Below, in pieces: positions 10,601-23,400 of a stretch of DNA of 64,000 bases. The DNA lies in assembly GCA_016617855.1 (NCBI GenBank), contig JAECUM010001118.1, positions 23,975 to 87,974 of the forward strand, written 5' to 3'. The position numbers were made by a program, and so were the translations under genes. Origin of the DNA: Megalonaias nervosa. Lineage: Eukaryota > Mollusca > Bivalvia > Unionida > Unionidae. The number at the start of each line of letters is the position of its first letter. The first letter of the stretch is position 1. The notes beneath the pieces are model-generated. The model was not told the origin of the DNA. It did not search any database and saw only the letters and a program-made list of their open reading frames with translations.

Positions 10601-13600
10601 ATCATCGGACATGTAATACAAGAGACACGGATTTAATACCTGGTTCATCTTTGGTAGCCATGGTTCTGATGTGTTAACCCTATCTACGCCTTGGTGGAAC
10701 ATTCAGATATTTCAGAGCTTTGTCCTAGCGACATCTATTGGATTTCATGAGTTGTCTCCCTTAGTATGTAATGCCAACTAACCAGCAGCGTGTAACAGAG
10801 GTGCATTGTATGTCAGCCAAAAATGGTGGAGGCAATTGACTTCAAAAGGATACTTTGTAAGCTTAACATCAAAAGTATGACTATATACCAGACAGAAGCC
10901 ATTACAGTGTATTTGACGGAAAGGATGTACTTGTAAAAACAGACTGGCAGTGGAAAATTGCTTAGTCTATTCCAGCTGTGTGCTTCCCTTGTCTCAATCT
11001 TGTAGGAACAGTGTTCAAATCTGAACAACTTGATTTTGATTGGATGCGGTGGCTTGATATGATTATGTCAATGTGTTAAGACAGCCAATAATCCAACACT
11101 TTATTGATATATACATGTTTAATTAAGTATATATACTTACTTAAAAGCTGAGTCCCACTGCAAACAACAGAGACCCTGATCAGCTGCCACATAATATGTC
11201 TGCAGATCAGGGTCAATGTTGTTTCTTCTAGTCAGTGTTCATAACAAACTTCACAGACTCAGATCTGCCATCACATGAAGGGTCCAAGCACCTTGATTCA
11301 ACTTATAAGTGAGTATACACAGTACCTGTGGCCGTGTTAATGTTTTTGCCTCTCTACTGAAATAATGTCTGATATTATTGCAATGCTGCATAAAACAATG
11401 GACTGGTAATGCTTTGAGTTGTTTTTAAACGAAAAGTATCCGTCTCCAAATTTAAATATATCCAGTAAAATATTACCAATAACATTATCAATATCAATTA
11501 TATATCAAACTTTTCATTTAAAAACTCAATATTTCTTGGTAATGCACATAAATTAAGGCACATTCTTCATGAAAGCAAGTGTAAATGATCTTTTTCCTGA
11601 GTTGCAATAAATTTATTTATCAATGATTCATTTGTTCATTATGCTTTATTGAGAGACTCATACTGCACAATGATTTAACAGTAACTTAACTAGTCAATAC
11701 AATTATCATGTTGAACAAATAACATACTGACAAGAAACTGTTTTCTATGTGACTATGGGGACTGATATGGATATTAAAATTATCTGCTTTAATTCTGTTA
11801 TATTCATTTACTGCAAAAATATCAGCTCTTCTATTATATTTATTGGTGAATATGTCAACCAGTCCATACTGAAATTCACTTATTAGCTAATGTCAACCAG
11901 TCCATACTGAAATTCAATTATTAGCTAACATATCAACAGTCTGTGCTGATATTTACATACTGGCCAATAGATCAAACAAGCTAATATGTCAACCAGTCCA
12001 TACTGAAATTCAATTATTAGCTAATATGTCAACCAGTCCATAATGAAATTCACTTATTAGCTAATATGTCAACCTGTCCATACTGAAATTCACTTATTAG
12101 CTAATATGTCAACCTGTCCATACTGAAATTCACTTATTAGCTAAAATATCAACAGTCTGTGCTGATATTTACATACTGGCCAATAGATCAAACAGTCCGT
12201 ACTTATATTTACTTATTGGCTGATATGTCAACCAGTCCATAGTGACATTAACTTTTGGGCTTTTATGTCAACTAGTCCCCATCTGTACCCACATTTACTT
12301 TTATGGCTGATATGTCAACCAGTCCATGCTGATATTTATTTCTTGGGTTTTATGTCAACTAGTCCCCATCTGTACCAACATTTACTTTTATGGCTGATAT
12401 GTTAACCAGTCCATTCTGATATTTACTTCTTGGCTTTTATGTCAACCAGTCGCCATCTGTACCGACATTTTCTTTTATGGCTGATATGTCAACCAGTCCA
12501 TACTGACATTAACTTTTTGGCTTTTATGTCAACTAGTCCCCATCCTGACCAACATTTACTTTTATGGCTGATATGTCAACCAGTCCATACTGATATTTAC
12601 TTCTTGGCTTTTATGTCAATTAGTCCCTATTTGTACCGACATCTACTTTTATGGCTGATGTGTCAACCAGTCCACACTGACATTTACTTACTGGCAAATG
12701 AAAACCTTTCAAACTAATATTTACGGTAATCGTGATATTTACTTATTGACTAATACGTCAACCAATCCATACTGGTACATACCAACTTACAAGAATTTCG
12801 CATTTCATACGATCTTTTTCTTAATTTTTTTGAAGACTAAAAAATAACAAACTTAATTTTTCTAATATAAATTTGGATCTGTAAATGGCTAAAATGAATT
12901 GTACTCAAGTTACAGGAATGCATATTTTTCAATGAAATTAAACGCAGTGAAACCAAACACTTCAAAATACGCAACTTTAAATTACTCGACAACTCCTGGG
13001 AATGCAACTATCTTTAGGTTGGGGGTAAGTTGTACTGACATTTACTAATTGGACAATCTGTCAACCAGTCCATACTTATATTTATTTCTTGGTTAATATG
13101 TCAACCAGTCTGTACTGACATTTACTTCTTGGTTAATATGTCAACCCCTCTGTACTGACTTTCAGTTTATGGCTGGTATGTCATCCGGTCCATGATGAAA
13201 TTAATTTATTGGTCCATACTGACATTTACTTATTGATTAATATGTCAACCAGTCCATACTGGCATTTCCTTAATGGTTAATATGTTGACCAGTCTGTACC
13301 AATATATATTTATTGGATAAAATATCAACCGGTCTGTACTGACATTTACTTATTGGCAAATATGCCAACCAGTCTGAACTGAAAATGTTGGATGAGGAAG
13401 TTACCACACCTTTACTAAGACCCGTATTTATCTTGCTTCCACTAAGACGTCTCTCTCGACCTGAAAGCAAATGAAATTTTTCAGCAAGGAAGTAAAATTC
13501 ATCTTCAAAACTACAGCTCTCCCTTATTATAATGCCCTTCAGTATAACATGATTCTGTGCATAATGCAGCATCACTTAGGACACTATAACCAAATTAAAC

Positions 13601-16600
13601 CGCTACAGGATTAACAAATCTATGACAAATGAGTTAAAAGAAAACATGAAGTTAAGTATTATACCATCATTTCCTTTACACTTTTTAGCAAAATCAAATG
13701 CACAAAATTCCATGAGGCAAAAAAAAATATTTTAATTACATAAACTAAAATGATTGCTACATATTTGAATATCATTTGTTTAGAAACCGCCTTACACATG
13801 ACACACACAACTCTAATTTTTGATCACTTTCTGTACAGTGGTTCAGTACATTTCAACTACCACATTATAACTAGGGAAAACTGTAATCACACCATGACCA
13901 ACCATGAATGAGTCACTTACCTGATAATAATTCTTCACATAGAACATTTCAAATATCTTTTACACTATGCAATTTATTAAATGAACATGTAAATTAAGCC
14001 ACAAAATGAAACCCAAAGCTACTGGGCAGATGTAAGACTAAGTTAAAGAGAGATATGAAGTTCAAACTGCATTGCAACTACAGAAAAATGCATAGCAAAA
14101 CTGGTCACAGGCAAGTCAAGATGGTGGCAAACAGGCTGCAGCAAAGCAGGTTCATATTAAAGAGTGACAAAAAATTAAATGTAATATGGGTCAATGTTTG
14201 GTAATACATGTACAACATTAGATAGTGTTTGGTAATGTAACATCAAGGAGTGTTTGGTAATGTAACATGGGGCAATGTTTGGTAATACATGTCCAACATT
14301 AGGCAGTATTTGGTAATGTAACATCAAGGAGCGTTTGGTAATGTAACATAGAGCAGTGTTTTTGGTAATGTAACATGGAGCAATGTTTGGTAATATCCCT
14401 GCAATACCATGTTCTAATCATGTAGCTTTTTTCTTAGGGATGGGTGCCTAGTCATGCACTTCCATTGGCGGAGACCATGACAATGTGCAAATGCATGCTC
14501 TCTGAGATTTTTCTTGGATCAACAGCACAAGAAATGTTCATGAGTAAAATGATTAAACTTGGGATTTAAAAAAAAAAAATTCTCCTTTTGTTTTACAGCA
14601 AAACTAGCATCCATTCTTATCAGGATTGGAAACTAATTTTGTCAATGATTGATCACCAAAAAAAGTCCCCATTTTAGAATAAATCAGGATAGAACACATA
14701 TCTGCTTTTAAGAAGTTACACTCCCAGGTCACAGTCTCCTGAACAAGGCATGGAAAGGACTCTGAACTCAACACAGACACAGCATCAGTATTTGTCAAAA
14801 AACTTAAATATGTTTATAATGTGAAGATGAAGCTACCAACATGATTTTTTTAATGGCAGTATGAACAAAATATGGTTCAAGTTGGTCACGGGAAAAAGTT
14901 TTCGCCGTGTTACTGTAGATATGTACAGCCACATTTATATAGCCATTAAGATGTAGATATGTACAGACACATTTATATGGCCATCAAGATGTAGATATGT
15001 ACAGCCACATTTACATGGCCATCAAGATGTAGATATGTACAGCCACATTTACATGGCCATCAAGATGTAGATATGTACAGACACATTTACATGGCCATCA
15101 AGATGTAGATATATACAGCCACATTTACATGGCCATCAAGATGTAGATATGTACAGACACATTTACATGGCCATTAAGATGTAGATATGTATAGCCACAT
15201 TTACATGGCCATTAAGATGTAGATATGTACAGCCACATTTACATGGCCATCAAGATGTAGATATGTACAGACACATTTACATGGCCATTAAGATGTAGAT
15301 ATGTATAGCCACATTTATATGGCCATCAAGATGTAGATATGTACAGCCACATTTACATGGCCATCAAGATGTAGATATGTACAGACACATTATTATGGCC
15401 ATCAAGATGTAGGTATGTATAGCCACATTTACATGGCCATCAAGATGTAGATATGTACAGCCACATTTACATGGCCATCAAGATGTAGATATGTATAGCC
15501 ACATTTATATGGCCATCAAGATGTAGATATGTACAGCCACATTTACATGGCCATCAAGATGTAGATATGTACAGACACATTATTATGGCCATCAAGATGT
15601 AGGTATGTATAGCCACATTTACATGGCCATCAAGATGTAGATATGTACAGCCACATTTACATGGCCATCAAGATGTAGATATGTACAGCCACATTTACAT
15701 GGCCATCAAGATGTAGATATGTACAGCCACATTTATGTGGCCATCAAGATGTAGACATGTACAGACACATTATATGGCCATCAAGATGTAGATATGTACA
15801 GCCACATTTACATGGCCATCAAGATGTAGANNNNNNNNNNNNNNNNNNNNGAATAAATCAGGATAGAACACATATCTGCTTTTAAGAAGTTACACTCCCA
15901 GGTCACAGTCTCCTGAACAAGGCATGGAAAGGACTCTGAACTCAACACAGACACAGCATCAGTATTTGTCAAAAAACTTAAATATGTTTATAATGTGAAG
16001 ATGAAGCTACCAACATGATTTTTTTAATGGCAGTATGAACAAAATATGGTTCAAGTTGGTCACGGGAAAAAGTTTTCGCCGTGTTACTGTAGATATGTAC
16101 AGCCACATTTACATGGCCATCAAGATGTAGATATGTACAGCCACATTTATATGGCCATCAAGATGTAGATATGTACAGCCACATTTACATGGCCATTAAG
16201 ATGTAGATATGTACAGCCACATTTACATGGCCATCAAGATGTAGATATGTACAGCCACATTTACATGGCCATCAAGATGTAAATATGTATAGCCACATTT
16301 ATATGGCCATCAAGATGTAGATATGTACAGCCACATTTATGTGGCCATCAAGATGTAGACATGTACAGACACATTATATGGCCATCAAGATGTAGATATG
16401 TACAGCCACATTTACATGGCCATCAAGATGTAGATATGTACAGCCACATTTACATGGCCATCAAGATGTAGATATGTACAGACATATGTACATGGCCATC
16501 AAGATGTAGATATGTATAGCCATATTTACATGGCCATCAAGATGTAGATATGTACAGCCACATTTACATGGCCATCAAGATGTAGATATGTACAGCCACA

Positions 16601-19600
16601 TTTACATGGCCATTAAGATGTAGATATGTACAGCCACATTTACATGGCCATTAAGATGTAGACATGTACAGCCACATTTACATGGCCATCAAGATGTAGA
16701 TATGTACAGCCACATTTACATGGCCATCAAGATGTAGATATGTACAGCCACATTTACATGGCCATCAAGATGTAGACATGTACAGTCACATTTACATGGC
16801 CATCAAGATGTAGACATGTACAGCCACATTTACATGGCCATCAAGATGTAGATATGTACAGCCACATTTACATGGCCATCAAGATGTAGATATGTACAGA
16901 CACATTTACATGGCCATCAAGATGTAGACATGTACAGCCACATTTACATGGCCATCAAGATGTAGATATGTACAGACACATTTACCTGCTATTACTATGT
17001 AGACATGTACATCCACATTTACATGGCCATCAAGATGTAGATATGTACAGCCACATTTACATGGCCATCAAGATGTAGACATGTACAGACACATTTACAT
17101 GGCCATCAAGATGTAGATATGTACAGCCACATTTACATGGCCATCAAGATGTAGACATGTACAGCCACATTTATGTGGCCATCAAGATGTATACATGTAC
17201 AGACACATTATATGGCCATCAAGATGTAGATATGTACAGCCACATTTATATGGCCATTAAGATGTATACATGTACAGACACATTATATGGCCATCAAGAT
17301 GTAGATATGTATAGCCATATTTACATGGCCATCAAGATGTAGATATGTACAGCCACATTTACATGGCCATCAAGATGTAGATATGTACAACCACATTTAC
17401 ATGGCCATCAAGATGTAGATATGTACAGCCACATTTACATGGCCATCAAGATGTAGATATGTACAGCCACATTTACATGGCCATCAAGATGTAGATATGT
17501 ACAGCCACATTTACATGGCCATTAAGATGTAGATATGTACATTCACATTTATATGGCCATCAAGATGTAGACATGTACAGACACATTTATATGGCCACAT
17601 TTACATGGCCATCAAGATGTAGATATGTACAGCCACATTTACATGGCCATCAAGATGTAGACATGTACAGCCACATTTACATGGCCATTAAGATGTAGAT
17701 ATGTACATTCACATTTATATGGCCATCAAGATGTAGACATGTACAGACACATTTATATGGTCATCAAGATGTAGACATGTACAGACACATTATTATGGCC
17801 ATCAAGATGTAGATATGTACAGACACATTTATATGGCCATCAAGATGTAGACATGTACAGACACATTTATATGGCCATCAAGATGTAGACATGTACAGTC
17901 ACATTTACATGGCCATCAAGATGTAGATATGTAAAGCCACATTTACATGGCCATCAAGATGTAGATATGTACAGCCACATTTACATGGCCATCAAGATGT
18001 AGATATGTACAGCTACATTTACATGGCCATCAAGATGTAGACATGCACAGACACATTTACATGGCCATCAAGATGTAGATATGTACAGCCACATTTATAT
18101 GGCCATCAAGATGTAGACATGTACAGACACATTTACATGACCATGAAGATGTAGATATGTACAGACACATTTACATGGCCATCAAGATGTAGACAAGTAC
18201 AGCCACATTTACATGGCCATCAAGATGTAGACACGTACAGCCACATTTACATACATGGCCATCAAGATGTAGACATGTACAGACACATTTAGATGGCCAT
18301 GAAGATGAAGACATGTACAGACACATTTACATGGCCATCAAGATGTAGACATGTACAGACACATTTACATGGCCATCAAGATGTAGATATGTACAGCCAC
18401 ATTTATATGGCCATCAAGATGTAAACATGTACAGTCAAATTTACATGCTATTAATATGTAGATATGTACAGCCACATTTACATGGCCATTATTACACAGA
18501 ATGAAAGAATTTTTTTGCTCTCATTAAAAAGCATTAGAGAAAATAATATAGTGTAAAGAAGTACACAACATTTTGTTGATTGCGATATTTGTTCCATAAA
18601 AATATTCCTCACATTTTCAATTGCTAACTTGCTTGTCAAAACACTTTCAACCAATACCAGAGATCCAAATGCTTGCCAAACATTAAAATTCTTGTCATTT
18701 ACCTTGCCAGTTTTCTACATTCCATTTTGTGCATGTTTGTCAAATGTGGCAGTGTCTTTGACAGCAAAATGTCGCAGTCAACAAAACATCTTGGATGAAA
18801 TGTTATAATTTCTGTTTAGGATGTGGAATGAAGATGGTGATCATACCATAACTGTGTGTGGATGATCTGGAGGGACTACTATCTCGACTGGTTCCCTGGC
18901 TCCGTGGAATTCCCGTTTTACGGGTGCGTCCTGGAGTCATGGTAGCTGTGTGAGCTGTCGTATTAGTGATATAGCTGTGTCGAGGGGTGGGGGAGCTGGA
19001 ACGACTGTTGGCTACAAGCACAAATAAACTATGACTCTAAACAAAGCAATGATGGAAGCTCTAGAAACAAATGACAAATGACTGGACAAGAAGACCATAA
19101 TGATAATGTACATGTTTTTAAGATAACATGTTTGGTTTCATAACATTTGTAATACATGTATATGAAGAATTGAGTTCAATTTATTTACATTATTATTTAA
19201 ACAATGAAACAGACTTTGCCCATGTAGAACTTAATACTCCATAACTACTGGTATGTAAACTAAAAATGAATGAAATGCTGTACTAGATGAACTGCTTTCA
19301 TGCTATATGTATGGCATGATAATCATGCAATTCCTGTAACAGTAATTCATGTGATTATCATGGTTTTGCAAAATATGACATGTTCATTGTTGCTTAAAAT
19401 TCTGGGATCCATTAAAACTGGTACCCCAATAATATAAAGGGCAAATTAGAAATATTCTTGTAATCTGCTAACATTTTATAATGTATTTTTGTTGTTGGAA
19501 AAAAAAATGCTGCTATTATCATAATGTATTACCTCTACATCTGATCTGAAGACTTAAAATGTAACAGTTTAATAGTTTCTCCACCAAGCAAAAACCTAAT

Positions 19601-20400
19601 CTGTGTATTCAACAGATGTGTCCTAATACAGACAAAGGCAACAGGACTAAGCTTGTATCTTTTTTGTCTCCTCAGTTCTAATGTCAAGTCTCAGCATGAG
19701 AAATTTGTGCAAAATTTTGAATAGTGCTATGTCCTATGTTCACAACCATGGCAAAAAATATTGCAAAACAAGAAAAATGTGTGCATATGTGCATGTTTGA
19801 TATGAAGTACTGCTTATGTATAACTGTCGATCTTTTGATATAGGTTAAGTTTTTGCTTGTGAAGATATATGTACTTTTTCAATGTATATCACTGTAACCT
19901 AGGAAAAGACAACTCCCGAGCCAAACTAGTTTGGTTAACCCAAAATTGTTGGGCAAGTTAAATTTCATGTAACCAGCCCATTCTTTAAATAGTAAAAAGA
20001 ACCAAAATCAGAATTTTGAAAGCATCTTCCCCAAATCATTCCTGCCAGGATAGTTTGTTAAAATCAGAATTATTGCTCCCTGTTAACAATATTTATCTAC
20101 TGCTCTATCCAGTAGTTAAGTACCTAGTTTTTAACCTCATAGTCCAATTGGGTTAATGGAACTAACTAAAAGTCTTGTTTTGTCTTGTCAACAAATCCTA
20201 CACAGTATACAAGGCATATAGATGTAATGCATCTAAGCATACAGTTCAAACTTTCAAACAAAGATACAGTCAAACCCATCAATACCAGCTGCTCATGGGA
20301 AAATGTACACAAGTACCTCTGTATGCAGCTTCACCATTCAAACTAAGTTGTTTTTTTTACAACAAAAACCACTATGCACTGAATATCATTATCATTGCTA

Positions 20401-20443
<43 letters not shown>

Positions 20444-23400
20444 CAAGATATTAAGTTCAGTGCACTACATGTATTCAACAAAATGGCTAAATGCAAATAA
20501 AGACCATTCCATTCATGTGTACATTATTCACTCCTAAGGCTGTGTTCCACACAAGATTACTCTATCTTGCTTACTTTAATCTATTCTATACATCAAATCA
20601 TTGCTGACCCTTACCAAAGAATATCTTTGTTTTATGCACCATGACAAATTACTAATTTCACTACTGACTGCTTACATATGAATGTGAAATAGAGAACTGA
20701 GTTTTTTTGCCCAGCTTGTATCACTAGACTTTGGAACAGCTGTTCATGCTTGTTAAATTAACCAACTGCTCAATCTGACACAAAAAAAGTGTGCTATCTT
20801 AAAGACTGGTGACAAAAAGAAAATAAAAAGCTGTGGCTGTTGCTAGTAACACCACAACTGAAACTTAAATTGACCTTACAGGCAAGTTTTTCAAATATCG
20901 AATGACCCCTGATCCTAAAGAAAAGGGATGTAACTTATATCTCTCCTCAAAGATCAAATGGTAGGATTTTGTTTCCAACCAGGATATCTTTGTTTTATAA
21001 TGACTAAATCTGCCATGTTTTCAAATCTGACCAATTTACACTTTAGAGTTACAATGACACTGTGACAGGAGTATGGTGAGTACAAGTGAATTAAGAATGT
21101 TTACAAATGGAGTCACATCATATTTTTTAAAAAATTTAAACATTGCCTTCCTCATCAAACAAAGTTTAATTTGCATGCATAAAGCAGTCACTGTTTATAT
21201 GCTGCAGTGACCAATGAACTGCTTGAATGATGAAACCATTATTTGGTTAGAAAACTGGCCACTGACCAGGGAAAGCAAGTGACCATTATACACATTACTT
21301 TTATAAAGGAAATTTGTCAGAGGGAATCTGAATTGCTGCAGTAACCAATTGACCATTTTATAAAGGTGACCAGTAGGTCAGGTTTGACTGTATACAGATA
21401 ATATGAATGAGAGTGGACTATACTCAAAGATTATTACATAGATGGTATACACGCTGAATGAGATATCAGTGTCCATATTGCCCTGCACCATGTTGTTAGT
21501 ATTGTGATATTTAGTTCCCTGTTCACCCATGTGTAACGTACATGTATATCAAACTGCAAGCAATGATGACCCAAATCTGCTGGCACATCATGCACCAGCC
21601 AAACAGGGTCTACATTACTCACCTGTACCATTTTGGGGTAACCCGTTTTCAGATGTTTGTTCCAATGCTAAGACCACTTTGTCTGATTTTAGCATTTGAG
21701 ATCATGCACCAGATAATCATGGTCCACTTTACCCACTTGGATTCTTAAGTCAAATGACCAGTGTAAACCAATAACTGCTGGTACTGAATCATGTAATTGC
21801 AGAAGTGGGTCTAAGCTATTCAAATTTTGGATGCACAATATAAATAATCAAATACACAATTCACATGATACATAATCAAATACATAATAAACATGATATA
21901 TAATCAAATACATAATAAACATAATGCATAATCAAATACAGTATTTAATACTGGTGATGATAAAGCAAAAGAAATTGAAACATGAATGAAATTGTAACAA
22001 AAGCTACTCCATGCTAACAAGCAGTTACTGCAGTCGTACTAGCTTAAGACAACCATGGGTTGTTCATTTTCTTGCTCTTGTGAATTTTCAAACCCAATAC
22101 TTCAACAAGATGAGGGAAAAAAATGTTCTAGTTCGGATCAGAACTTCCTGTTTCAGATGACAATTCTCTAGACCTTTCAACTGCAAGCACCCTAGTGCAT
22201 AAAAAGCAAGTCTGATGTCACCACAGGAGCTTCACAAAGTGTTTTTATTTTTTTTTCTATATCAATATATTTTAAAACTAGGTAAAACTTATTAAGGTAA
22301 GAAGAAAAGAAATGGCAATTAAGCTTTGCCAAGGGAACATGATATGCCTGTCTCATGACCTATTGCATCATAATGGGCCTGACCTTGAAGCTAGGAACTT
22401 GTTACTGTATAATAAGGTGTAGACATGGATAAAGTTTCATCAGAATTTCTGTAGAGGTTAAAGAAACAAACCATTGACTTGCAGCATCCCTTGTTGTGAC
22501 CATGACCTTGAGGCAGGGGAGTATGATGGTGAATACAGGAGAAAACTGTCCAGTCAAAACATAGAAGGCTAACATTTAATTAAAATATCTTCATTAGTTC
22601 AAATGTTACACCTGTATCTGGACAGGTCACTGATTTATATTTTCTCTTGTGACTTTAAACTTGAGGCAGGAGGCATACAAATGTGTAAAACTGTCCTGTC
22701 CTGATCTACAACTGGTTAAAGTTGAATTAAATATCTTCAGTGGTTTAAAAGTTATACTCCGGACAAAGATAAAGTTGTCATAGTTATATTTTTTCCTGCT
22801 GTGACCTTGACTATGAGGAAGAGAAAGTAGCAATATTATACAATGAGATCTGTTCATAATAATTAACTGACTCACTAAAGTTTCATTAAACTGTTCTGGA
22901 TATCGATACAAGTCAGAGAATAACATTTCAAGTGCCATGACCTAGGCCTTAAAGGCTGGTGGCATGGATATGGTATGCGACACTTTTATGTCATAATATA
23001 TTCTTTATTAAAGTTTTCATAAAATCTCTCCGACGATAAGAAAGTTATGGACTGGACAGACAAATGTTAACAGATGGACAGATGCACAACAACATAATGT
23101 GTCCAATAAAAAGGGAAAATGCCAGGGATTCTTTTTCTCCAGTTCTGATGGTTAAGACACAAAGTACAGTTTTACTATCTATCAAATGTGATAAAAGGTG
23201 ATATCATCAACTTCTTCACTAGACAAAAGACTGGTTTACAATTCTTTATAACTAAATTGTGGGGGGGGGGTCTGTGATTCTCTCAGCAAACTGTTTAGCC
23301 AGCTGAAAGCAAATGATAAAGAATGATTTATGTTTTGTGCCGTTTTGAAACTGCATGAGTAAATGTGCTTTTATGCCCTTGTGCAAACTAAAAATCTCAA

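Larger units (their letters stand above)
19012..22320. other. Long intron stretch, mostly unannotated
   Basis: Apart from an (ATT)n microsatellite and a decayed MITE (listed separately), no exon or repeat family was recognised. A small triplicated 'ataatcaaatacataataaa' block lies at about 21,840-21,945. Confidence 0.4.

Noticed and set aside
12430..12717. 95-codon frame with repeated 'ICQPVHTDI'
   Set aside because: It is the 40-bp minisatellite read in one phase; neighbouring units break the frame.
20175..20537. Poly-Ile/poly-Tyr frames
   Set aside because: They are produced by the (ATT)n microsatellite.
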